A stretch of DNA of 64,000 nt, taken from the NCBI GenBank assembly GCA_022835595.1, contig BQUP01000003.1, positions 2,156,975-2,220,974 on the forward strand. The letters run 5' to 3'. Shown here piece by piece: positions 1 through 11,100 of this stretch. The notes beneath the pieces are model-generated. The model saw only the letters and a list, made by a program, of their open reading frames with translations. It did not search any database and was not told the origin of the DNA. How positions within the stretch are numbered: position 1 is the first letter of the stretch; every line of letters starts with the position of its first letter. Made by a program: the position numbers and the translations under genes. This DNA comes from Cystobasidium ongulense (lineage: Eukaryota; Basidiomycota; Cystobasidiomycetes; Cystobasidiales; Cystobasidiaceae).

Positions 1-219
1 TGTTGTATGATTGATTTGAGCAGAAGCAACATTGGTGGCTGCCCGGACTTGCGAAATTTCAAGAAAGATCACGACAACGAGCAGGCCGACTTCTTTCTTC
101 TGCCGACATCCTTCCTCCAAGAAATCACTGGATAGATAAGATCGGGACAGATAGACTTGGGCGTGCTAGACTGAAGCCGCTTGAGTTGCACAAGCCAGCT
201 TGGCCATCCATCATCAACC
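1..219. other. TIM50 upstream region
   Basis: This is the 5' flank of TIM50. I see no coding region I can support; the minus-strand reading frame here is short and partly overlaps the TIM50 start. A promoter for TIM50 presumably lies here, but no TATA box or other element stands out. Confidence 0.4.
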
Positions 220-2057
220 ATGCGAGCAGCCTTCAAGGTGGCCACGACGGCCGTGAAGCAGGCATCGTCGCCATCCACAGCGACTTCGAGTGCATACCAT
301 CAAGCAACTGCACCTTTCTCCCTGTCAAATCAGATCTTGCGACAAGGTTATGCTTCTAAAGCAGGCCAGCAGCCGCCAACTCCGCCGCCATCCTCGACAC
401 CGTCATCATCAGCATCGACTTCCTCATCATCCAGCAACATCGGCAAGCCAGTCACCAAGCATCCCAATAGCGAAAGCCCCATCGCTGATCCTGACCGCTT
501 CAAGGACACTGACAACATCCCAGGCCGAGCGACCACTGAAACGTTTGGGCAAAAAGATGGAGTTTCCCAAGCTACCAAGGCAGCCGATGAAGCAGCTGCA
601 GCCTCGCCCGCGCCAGCCATCGAATCCAATGCATCCAAGCCCACAGGGAGAGCCGTTGCGCCACTCTCAGGCCTAGCCTCCCAATATCTCGATGCAACAG
701 AAGTTCCAATGTCCGCGGAAGAAGCTCGAAGAACTGGCGCACGTGCAAAAGATAGCAAACGCTCGCTTTCCAGTATTGAGCGCAAGAGACGCATGTACGG
801 ACGAGTAGCTATGGCAGGTAGTCTGGTCGGTGCCGGTGTCGTTGCATGGCATATGGGCCGGGAGTGGGACAACGAAAAGGAAAAGGAACGATTAGGTCGA
901 AATGTTACCGACGAGCAAGGTCTCACTGGGCGGTGGCAGCGAGGACAGGCGAGATTCATGGATACATTAGATGTAGGTCGCATTCTTTCGTGTTGGTCAA
1001 GCTCAATAAACTAATCCCGTTGAATCCGCAGTACTTCAACAAGCCAGCGTGGGATCCACTACTTCCAGATCCTCTACCACCCCCGCATCAAAAGCCATAT
1101 ACACTAGTCATCAGTCTTGACGATCTACTCATTCACTCGCAGTGGGACAGAGAGCACGGCTGGCGAACAGCGAAGCGACCAGGTGTCGATTACTTCCTCG
1201 CGTACTTGTCCCAATTCTACGAGATTGTCCTTTTCACCGCTCAGCCTGCATACACTGCCATTCCGATAGTGGACAAGCTAGATCCACACATGATTTACAT
1301 CCTCTACAAGCTTTTCCGAGACTCTACACGATATCACAACAAAGCCATCGTCAAAGACTTGTCTTATCTTGGACGTGACCTCAGCAAGGTGATCATGCTT
1401 GATACCGATCCTGAGCATTTCCAACTGCAACCGGAAAACGCATATGCAGTTCCTAAATGGCAAGGAAATAGGAATGATACCGATCTTGTTGGTATGATTC
1501 CATTCTTGGAGGCAATCGCTTTCTATCATGTACCGGATGTCAGACCGGTACTCAAGAAATACGCAGACAAGCATATTCCAACAGCATGGGCTGAGGTAGA
1601 ACGCGAGCAAAAAGCCCAACTGCTTAAGGAATGGGAAGAGGAACAGAAGACCAACAAAGGCAAATTATCAGGTGGTTTTGCGTCAATGTTTGGATTAGGC
1701 GGTTCAGCTGCACCTGGCAGGGTTGAAGGACCCCCCAAGACAGCTTTGGAGAATTTTAGAGAACTGAGCCAGAAAGCCTACATGGAAGAACAAAAGTACT
1801 GGGATGAACATAAAGGAGATATTGAAAAAGCTATGGAAGAGGATAGGAAGAAACAGATGGAACACATGCAGAGTTCTGTCGTCAACTTGTTCAGCGCGTG
1901 GGCTGGCGTGCAGCGTGAGTGCATACTTATGAGTGTTCATTTGAATCCGTGTTAACTGTTAACATGCTTATTTCCTACAGCCCCTCCCAAACCTGAAGAT
2001 GGTACACTGGGACCGGCTGGTACATCACCATCACAACCGACTCACCCCAGCGCGTAG
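220..2057 (+). CDS. TIM50: Tim50, TIM23 translocase receptor subunit
   Basis: Exons 220-972, 1032-1914 and 1981-2057 give 570 residues. Tim50 is the intermembrane-space receptor of the TIM23 complex and hands presequence proteins from TOM to the inner-membrane channel. The N-terminus is Ser/Thr/Ala-rich and basic like a mitochondrial presequence. One hydrophobic segment at about residues 195-210 fits the single inner-membrane anchor. Exon 2 carries the FCP1/NIF-like domain (about residues 272-425) with SLDDLLIHS, the degenerate DxDx(T/V) loop typical of Tim50, and the LFTAQPAYT and MLDTDPEHFQLQPENA segments. A Pro-rich tail ends the protein. I chose the ATG at 220 because it is the first ATG in frame with the presequence. 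The first intron has a CTAAT branch site near its 3' end. The family assignment is firm; the exact length of the acidic/Pro-rich tail depends on the last intron. Confidence 0.95.
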
Positions 2058-3080
2058 ATTGGGCACGATGTAGATGCCACGGCCTCCTTGATCTCACTTT
2101 GATCGTCAGACCTCTCATATTTCAATAGTGTGTTTCTTTTTTACAATCCGGCAATAATGTGCATATACGTTTGTATAACACTGTACTTCGTTTCCGTGAA
2201 ATGCACATTGAATGCACCCCCCTCTCACCCCATCCTGACGTACTAATGGACATTGGACAGCACTGAAGAAAGCAGACAAACATAATTAGCTGCTGTTGTG
2301 CTGAAAGTACAGATTGTGTACTGTGACGGGGAGACTAGTATGGCTGACAAGTCAGATCTGGCCTTGATTCATCTTCATTTCCTGTTCCGTTCAGACCGGC
2401 CTCTGCACATGCAAGCACGATGCAGAGAACCGCCTGGAGGAGTACTACCGAGCTCGACGAGTACCGGGCTACTTTTGAACACATTTGCACAAAGATCTCC
2501 TGCGGTACTCTGCGAACGTTGACAAGCACTCCCAGAAGAGGTCGAGTTTATTGATTCCTTTCAAGGTTGTCATCAGGAGAAAAGAGTGGGAAGGAGGATG
2601 TAAGGGGGTACATTCAGAATGACTTACCTTGTTTTGATATGCAAATATGCAGATTGTTGTCCTGTCGCCGTGTACGACTTATGGCGGAAAGGCTGCAGGA
2701 CATGGCTCTGACATTCAAGCTACCGAATCTCGAAAAGGTCGAAGCTGAAGCTTGCTAGCTATCCGTCGCGACACATCTTGCGATATCTCGTATCTCCTCG
2801 AGGTGATCGATACTGTGCGAGACAGGACTACACACCGCTGCTCAGAAGCATTCGCAGACTTGTAAATTGCGAAGATTATGGCGCTGTCCGTTGTTGAAAG
2901 CATCCAATAGGCTTTGTAGAGTCTCGCCCTCCTGGCCTCGGTTGTCGAAAAAAAGAAAGGTGAACTGCCTTCAAGCACGCTGAGATGGCTTCGAAGGCTT
3001 TCTTTCTGACCTACCTCTCCACCTTTAAACTACAACAAGGACGTGCAGCGACATATTAGTTAGTGCACGACCACTTCAAT
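2058..3080. other. Intergenic region between TIM50 and BUD31
   Basis: About 1 kb with no gene I can support. Open frames here are short (under 90 codons), lack recognisable motifs and are not joined by convincing splice sites. It should hold the TIM50 3' UTR and the BUD31 promoter. Confidence 0.4.
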
Positions 3081-3908
3081 ATGCCTAAGATCAAGACATC
3101 TCGCACGAAACCACCTCCAGAGGGCTTCGACGAGCTCGAAGAAGTGGTGCGTATTTGCTTTGCTTTGCTCCGAAGGGGAGGACGCACACTGATGTCGCTG
3201 CATACCTGCCGAATTCCACACAATACATCAATGCTCGCCCACTGCTGCCATTACCGCTTCTGTTCTTGCGCCTTTAGCTCGACGAGTATCAGCGACAGAT
3301 GCGAGACGCCGAAACAGAATCACACGAAGGCAAAAGAATAGATGAATCCATTTGGCCCATCATCAGAATAACGCATACGCGGACAAGATGGATATACGAG
3401 CTATACTATAAGCGGGAAGCTATCAGCGATGAGCTGTATGAATGGCTGTGTGACGAAAAGTATGCTGATGTGAAGTGAGTGGCGAGAGGTTTGCATTTCC
3501 TCTTTGCTACCAGGGACTGATCTTTTCGCTATCCACATCCTACCCGCCTTGTGATTTCACTCGTTCTCGTGCAACGCCGATTACGGCAATAGTCTCATCG
3601 CCAAGTGGAGGAAACAAGGATACGAGAAGCTATGCTGCTTGAGGTGTATACAAACGAAGGTAAGGGCAGCTTATACCCATTCACCATATGCGTGCCTTAT
3701 GCAACAAGATTAACACGCTGTGATTTATTGACAGGCAAATAGCTTCGAAGACTCCACTTGTATCTGCCGTATACCAAAAGCCGAATTGCGCAAAGGTGTC
3801 GTAGTGGAGTGCAAGGTGCGTACCTTTTCTGCGAAACAGCAAAGGACAAACCACTGACATCTTCTGCCACAGAGCTGTGGATGCCGTGGATGTTCGAGTT
3901 CCGATTGA
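3081..3908 (+). CDS. BUD31: Bud31/G10 spliceosomal protein
   Basis: Exons 3081-3146, 3278-3474, 3593-3659, 3735-3815 and 3873-3908 encode 148 residues, the normal size of this family. Bud31 (G10) is a component associated with the NineTeen complex and U5 in the activated spliceosome. The start [20 protein letters not shown], the middle block [19 protein letters not shown], and the Cys-rich C-terminus with LCCLRC, CICR, CK and CGCRGCSS are all diagnostic. These cysteines form the zinc-binding sites. The reading frame is continuous across all four introns. Exon 1 encodes exactly 22 residues. No other family competes. Confidence 0.96.
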
Positions 3909-4268
3909 GAAATATCTGGCATGTATAGAAGATGTATCATTACCTACCTAAAAGCTTTATGAAGCAAGCAATACAGATTACTTGAACGAACCGGCGTTAA
4001 GCTGGCGGATCGTCATCTTCGTAACAACTCTCATACGATAGAAGGAGTGCAGCGCTTTAGATGCAAGATGCAAGATGCAAGATGGGGCTCAAGTCTTTAT
4101 GGATTGCAGATGCATTTCGTTTGAAAAGCCGTTCCAACGTATTTTCGGTATACTATTCATGCCAATTCCTCCCGAATTTGCCTAATATCTAAGGCTCGAC
4201 AGCCTTCGCTTTCTACCTAGTTCCAGTCCAGAGAATTGCAAGAGTGCTACTCTCGTTGGGTCCCCATC
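3909..4268. other. Intergenic region after BUD31, with short tandem repeat
   Basis: A convergent intergenic space between BUD31 (+) and the aminopeptidase (-). It contains a short tandem repeat, three copies of ATGCAAG plus a partial fourth, at 4061-4083. No gene is supported. Confidence 0.4.
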
Positions 4269-6365
4269 TTAAAGGACTGTCTTGGGCCCACATCCTCCGT
4301 GACCGTGCGGTGAAGTGCCAGCGTGCGTGTGAGCTGCCCGTCTGGCAAAGCTCCTCTTCTTGGTAGGCGCAATAGCGGTGGCGTTGTTTGCAGGGAAGCC
4401 AGCTAAGCTGTCGGAGTAGGTAGCGATGGCATAAGCTACTGCTTTGGTATTGAAGAGCCATGCGTCGAAAGCGAGATTGTTGATGTCGTCGCATGCCTTT
4501 TCGTATTAAACAAATGTTAGCTAGTTCGTACTTAAACTATTCAGGGTAGATGATAGCTTACCTTGTGATAGCATTGATCGTAAGATTCCCCGACAATTCC
4601 TCCCCATTTAGCGACGTCCGCTTCAGTCTTAATTTCTTCAGCGCCAGTGAAGAGACCTCCAGCTGGAATATTGACATCCAAGAATGGACCATAATCGGAA
4701 CGACCATCAAACGCAGTTGCGTTATATGGAGTATCGCGTGCATCGAAATAATCTTGGAATAGCTTTTCAATTTGAGAAGAACCAGTTGGGCCGGTTAAGC
4801 CGAATGCATCTCCATCGCCTGATGTAAACTGAAATCAATACCCGGAACTCTTTAGAGAGAGGTGAGTGGTCATGCTTACCATCAAAAATCATGTAGATGT
4901 AATTGGGTGATGCCAACATATCAAAGTTGAGGTTTAATCTTATCTTCTCGACCTCTTTCTGAGATAGTGATTCGACGTAGTGAGTTGATCCAACCAGACC
5001 AACCTTTACATTGGAGCGAGGTCAAAGTTAATGTGCTGCTCAAGCAATAGATAGGAATTAATACATAACACACCTCTTCGGCAGTCCAGAAGCAGAATCG
5101 TACAGCATTCTTATGGCTATACTGTGAAAACTTCTCCGCTACTTTTAAGATAGCGATTGTTCCACTTCCATCGTCATTGACACCAGGTCCCGCTGTGACT
5201 GAGTCGGTATGAGCACCGACGGTAATGACATTATTATGGTCTCCTGTCTTGGTTTCAGCGATAATGTTGAAGGTTGTAATGAGGGCCGTTTCGCTGTTCA
5301 CCGTGAATGTACCAGTGGCACCTTCTCTGATACTGGCACCGTAATTAAGGGACACCGCAATCTACAGCATCACATGGATCAGACGACTGTATCAGCATAC
5401 GTACGTGTAGGATAGACGAGGAAAAGTGACTTACAGCAGGAACGAAATCGCCTTCAGGTCTGGTAGGCTCACCAAGCGTCACGGCACTGGGTGGGATATC
5501 AGGCGTAGCTTCTTCATTATTGACGATGATGATACCAGTGGCGCCAGCTGCTCCAGCAAGAGCTACTTTGAGTCCAAATTCACAAGTACCTCTATCGACT
5601 AGAGCGATTTGACCTGATACGGAAGATGGGAATTCGGATGCTTCACATCCTATTCCTGCGTAGATGAGATTCCCACTAGCAGTACCAGCGGGAGAGAACT
5701 GTAAGGCAAGTTCAGGTATATTTCACATCAGTCAAGGGTACCTGTGTATCCAGCGTCGAAAGCAAGGCATAGACCTACGTCTGGAGTGGCAAATTCAGGA
5801 ACTTGACCATTGATTTCGGCTGTTGAATTGCTTAAAGTAGTGTATCGATAGGTCTCGAGCGATTGCTTGGTTATATCAAAAGCACCAGTACGAATAAGTG
5901 TATTCTCAATGTACTGAAGTGTAGCTTCATGGCCTGTATTTGAGAACGATGAGAATGATTCAAGGAATATACACATTTCGGGAATCCTTGCATACACGTG
6001 AAAATAGAGTTGGCTGACTTACCTGGTGTACCTATAGCTCGAGTACTAGAAGGGAAAAGCAGAAAGGAAACAATGTTTTGGTGTCAAGTGTCGACAAAAA
6101 GAAAGGTAGTATGTACGACTTACTTGTTGAAACGATCGGCAATACCCTGAAGAACATAAGCGCCTTCTTCCAAGTCGCTCAAATAAACTTGATCCATCAA
6201 AGCTTTCGTACTAATCCATGGTTTTTTATCACTTCCTATTCCTTTGCCTATACCATGTCCAGGAGGAGTAGGTGGAGTTGGTTTCTTGCCATCGTTCCAT
6301 GGGATTGCTGTTACTGTTGCAGCGAGAGCTGCTAGTGATAGCGAAACGAGGTAGGGGTAATGCAT
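4269..6365 (-). CDS. Secreted M28 aminopeptidase with PA domain
   Basis: Exons in transcript order: 6365-6124, 6045-6023, 5933-5779, 5698-5435, 5361-5074, 5003-4880, 4818-4562 and 4496-4269; 526 residues. It is a leucine-aminopeptidase-2-like M28 zinc exopeptidase. A hydrophobic signal peptide covers about residues 1-20. A PA (protease-associated) insert lies at about 141-228. Probable zinc and catalytic residues are H279 (GAHTDS), D291/D292 (VNDDGSG), E323/E324 (WTAEE), D352 (NFDML) and H450 (CYHKACDD). Exon 2 is only 23 nt. Two splice choices are inferred from frame and family spacing: the donor at 5778 and the acceptor before 4818. More obvious neighbouring sites would break the frame. The C-terminus is Gly/His/Cys-rich. 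The protein is probably extracellular or vacuolar, releasing N-terminal residues from peptides for nitrogen supply. Confidence 0.92.
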
Positions 6366-8108
6366 GATTGGGTAGGGTTAAGATTTGAAGATGTAGAGAA
6401 AGGGAGAAGGAAAGCAGACCGAATAATCACATTGTGATATGAAAAGTTATCGGCCGGGTCACAAGTTCCAGCCAACAGCATGGTTCCAAGACTTTTCTCG
6501 CTTGATTATACCAGCCACCGCATGTATGCTGCCTGCCAGAGTTTCCTAGAGTCCTTTGTACGTGTTAAAGAAACCTCCGCGTACTCAGCATTTACACATG
6601 CTCCATTCGAGAAAAGCTAACTAGCGGTATACCGATAGAGGCCGATCATATTAGCTAGTGATAAAGAGAGCGCCAAGAGAGACCGTCTAGCGTATCCCGC
6701 CTATCACTCCTGGTGTGTCACATGCATATCGAGGGAATCGTTGGATTGTAGATCCAATCACCATTCGATAATATGGCAATACGGTATAGTGCGCGCCTCA
6801 TACTAGTGACTTCCGAAATGTAAACGAAGATTATCGGTACCGGCAAAGGTGAGCCGGGCCGATAGAAGAGCATACAGTACGGTAGCCGCTGCTTTGTGAC
6901 TTGCCTACCGAATCCTGGTAAACGACGTTTCGGCTAGGAGCTGCAGGAGTGAGATTTGTTCCATCTTTCACTACCTAGGAATTGTGCAAAGCGCAGAATG
7001 ACTGCGCCGTATCGGTTGGTCATTTTCAAGGGCATCGCAAGGGTTTGGTGTCCTGCCAGGCAGCCAGCGAATCCACCACATGATTTCACGCAAGGTCGGG
7101 GGACCATGAGTTGCCTTAGGTAGTAGCATATCGGTCGCAATTTACTTGGAGCAAGTCGCCATATCTTGCAGTAGCTTGAGGAAGTCGAGTAACTTCTTCC
7201 GACAGCCAGTTCGCATGGATGCGAGCTTGGAAAAACACGTGTAAAACGCGGGCGACCGGCGGACCTTGAGGACGGTATCTACTATCTATACCAATTTGAC
7301 TGGCGTCGTTCGGGAGCATCTAAGCGATGGATGGTATTCATGTTTATTACTCCGCTACAGTGATGTGACTGCAGCCTTCCGAACGCTGAAATCTCGTAAT
7401 AGCTAGACTTGATGAGATGCAACGCTTCTTCCGGCATTAGCCCAGACTGGCACCAGATGGAAGGGAGAGCAGGACCTGATAGAAATGCTCGAATAATAGC
7501 TGGAGTGTATGCGACATGTTACTATAGTATCTCTGGTGTGACTAGCTTGCTCCGCGTACTGCCCACCCTGCAAGTACTCACCACGCCACCGCGTGCAACC
7601 AGACAGGCCAGCATGTGCAGCATCATCAACTCCGAGCAGCACTAAGTCGCATCTCAGCCCTGCGTCGACTGCAGCTTGCTTTCAGCGCCATCCCCGCCAT
7701 ACACCTCTTCAACTTACTCGCAAGGTCACCTGAAACACGACGCGGCTGCACTCGCACAGCCGTCGCGGTGAGTGTCCTGGTCTGTCTGGTCATAACCTCG
7801 GTGTCCTCGAGTGGTTCAAGTTCCATCCGATTCCACAAGGCCATCCCAGCAGCTCCGCCCCTCATGCACTGAGCTAGGCTACTCTCCTCTCCTCTACTCG
7901 ACCTCCACTGCAAGCTCCATCCAATGACACCCATAGAGCTGCAATTCCTGTCCTCGAACCGGCTATCCACGTTGGAGCATACTAGCACGCATAGGTCAAC
8001 AGCAAGCAGGTGCTGGGCAAAGGCGCAACATAGCGAGGCAGCGCTAGGACAATTAGACTTGCATACAAGTCAATACAAGCAAGACCCACATTCAATCCGC
8101 CTGCTTCT
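6366..8108. other. Long intergenic region between aminopeptidase and kinase
   Basis: About 1.7 kb between two divergently transcribed genes. All open frames are under 125 codons, overlap each other and show no recognisable motif. The 3' half (about 7600-8100) contains several good donor-like GTGAGT and acceptor-like sites and may be spliced 5' leader of the kinase, but I cannot fix it. Confidence 0.35.
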
Positions 8109-11100
8109 ATGATAGCCGTCTCACCTCCGCCGAGTCCTGCAGCCCGTTTTGAAGTGATCACGCCGTTGGTGACAGCGCAGACGGGCAGTCAACAGCAGCA
8201 GCCATACACCTCTGGTAGCATGAGCAGTGAGTGTCTTAGTCGCGTATCGAAGTCCACCTAGCTGACTTAGATCATCACTCCAAAGACCCAAATAGCAATC
8301 GCTCCTCGCCTTCACCGCGCCTCTCGAGTCGGCATCATCATCATCAGTTGCAAAGCGGGTTCATCCCCAAGCCTGCTCAACTGCAGCGACTACATGGCTC
8401 AAGTGGGACCTTATCGAATCTCTCATCCTCTTCATCTCCTGCACACTCGCCGGTATCACCTTCATTTGACCTGCTGAGCTTGCCGCATTATCCGGCTGCT
8501 GTGACTGGCGGAATTGTAGGAGGAGGAGGGAGCAACACACCTTCGTCTGTGCAAGGACAGCCTGGAGCAAGCAAGTATAGTCCGCGACTGTCCAATCTTG
8601 CTCTTTCATCCTCTTCATACTCGCCCCAACATCCTGCAAATGCACCCTCTCACCAAGGACCGCCTCCAGTCTCGCCTTCATCACCCGTCTCGAATTCACT
8701 CCTCTTCAATCCTTCTTACGTACCGTCTTACAATTCTTTTGAGGGGCATTCAACAGCTCGTCATCAGCATCAACTTTCGCTTCCTCCCCCTGCCAGCTCT
8801 TCGCCGTCTCACAATGGAACTTCTTCATCGAGTTATACTACCCATTCACTGCAATCGTCACCTCGCTTGCATTCGAGACTCAACACAATCACCTCACCTA
8901 GGTCCATCATAACCACTTCACCCAGCAGTGTAGCTGCACGGCCTGGTTCGGATGAACACGAATCTCCCATCTTTCCGTCACCTGGTTTAGCAACAGCACG
9001 ACCCCCACTCACTTTCCGCAATTCCGATTCAACATCATCTAGCTCTGGAGATGGAAGGTCTTTGGCTCATCAATCTTCTTTGTATCATCAAAGTCAAGAA
9101 TCGTCGACAAGGGGACGACCGCCTGTGGTGATCTCAACTTCGATTCCACCTGGTAGATCATCAACTCGATCACCTCCTCCACCTACCTCATCTTCTTTAT
9201 TCTCCTATGCCAATTCTGCGACGTCTTCTGCTTCTGGCCATTCTTATAATCCATTTAACAGGACTTCAAGTCCTGATTCAGTCGCTTCGAGTGCTTTTGC
9301 ATACACTGCTTCAAACACTACGAATTCACTTTCTTATGCTTTTCATTCTGCTCTGCAACAGCAGCAGCAGCAGCATCAAACGCAACAGCCAACAGGTCAA
9401 GGCAACAACCTGCCGACATTGAATGGCTTTCCGTCAAGACAGCAAACAAGTTCTTCTCTATCTCAGTATTCGAGACCTGCTGGCTCTAGCGCTTCATTAG
9501 CTTCTTCGTCGCTTAATCTACATGCTTCACCAGCGGTATCTTCGAGACCAACAAGTCGCCGACCCTCGGTCGCAACTCTGCAGTCTTTCTTGGAAGGTGT
9601 GAACCACGTCACAAGAGTTAGATCACCTTCTTTGAGCGGTCATTCAAGATCTGGCTCTTTTGATGATTTCGCTTCGGTCATAAGCAGTACGAACAGATCT
9701 GCTTCTGCACTCTCACTCTCTTCGAATAAGGGAGACAACAGTGGTTCAAGACCTTGGCATCTGGATGATGTTGATGAAATACCTTCTTGGGAAGAAAATA
9801 ATGATAATAATGCTTTCAGAGCTATCTCTCCCACCCCTCGAAATCGATCCTATCTTACTGGAAGCAATTTTAATGCTCGACATCGCAATGGTTCTGCTGT
9901 TTCCATCAGACGGGATTTGTATACCCCCGATAATGAGTATGGTCCGTCTGGAGAGCTGTTTACTTCTCCACAGCCAATCGTTATTGGCGGTGCCAGGAAG
10001 ACTGACTCGTATGATGAAGAATACGATGAATATGCAGAAAGAACTTTCGTAGACAGGAGAGATATGACATTATTCCCAGATCACATCAAAGATGAAGATG
10101 AACAACGACATTTACGTAATCTAGATGAAGCACACGATGGAGTTGGAGGGCGTCATGCCGAAGATGATTATAGCGGTGGATCGAACCTGCAACCACATGA
10201 TTTTTGGACTGAACAAGACTTAAACTCTCTTCAAGAGGGCGACAGACTTGGTATTGGTCTCAGTCATGAAGGATACCCTGTAGTGGACGCTCTTATCGAA
10301 TCAACTACAACATCAGCCTCTTCTCCTCAATCACCTTTCCGGTCACCTGATGATGGAATTCAATTCGAGGTCGTCCGTCAATTAGGCTATGGATCTTACG
10401 CTATCGTTTATCTTGTCAAGGAAATACTCTACGAACCGGATCATGAACACGGTGATCATGATTTATTCCCGCATCACGATGAAGAAGATGGTGATGGCAC
10501 AATGATACAGGAAAAAACAATCTATGGAAGAGAATTCGCTCTCAAATGCTTGAGCAAAAGGAACTTGACGGATGAACAGATTAGAGTGCAGAAGTTTGAA
10601 GCTACTTTACATAGAGCTCTGCCAATTCATTCGAATGTGGTAGCTTTGCACAGAGTAGGTGCCTTTTCATACAGATAAGTATGAGGGAGCACCGCTGCAT
10701 ATGCTGATGATGTTGTTCTCCAGGCTATGGAAACGCCCGCTTGGCTCTTCCTGGTACTGGAGTACTGCCCTGGACAAGATCTTTTCTTCTGGCTTGAACA
10801 AGCCCGAGATCATGAAGATATCGATCTTGATCCTTCACGTGCACCGTCGCGTATGAGTGGTAGCAGAGCACCAGTAATCCCTCCTTCTGTGATGCAGAAA
10901 ACTTGGCATCACCACGGTGGTGGACTAACATCGGCAGCACCAAGTCCACCTTTGGGACAATCGCCTCACTTCTCTACATCTTTCGAAAGGGCTGTCGCAG
11001 ATAGACAAGAATCGACACCTCCTTCACCTTCTCTCTTATCTGCCAATGCAGACACAGCATTACTTTCAAGAAGAAGGTTACGATTGATTAGTAGGATGTT

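Noticed and set aside
348-983. Minus-strand open frame of 211 codons opposite TIM50
   Set aside because: It lies antisense to the low-complexity presequence and anchor region of TIM50, has no motif, and mirrors the codon bias of the sense gene.
4061-4083. ATGCAAG tandem repeat as a possible functional element
   Set aside because: Only three and a bit copies in a 3' intergenic space; most simply a small microsatellite.
4269-6365. Apparent frame breaks in the M28 aminopeptidase
   Set aside because: They vanish when a donor at 5778 and an acceptor ending at 4819 are used, which also restores family spacing, so the gene looks intact rather than a pseudogene.
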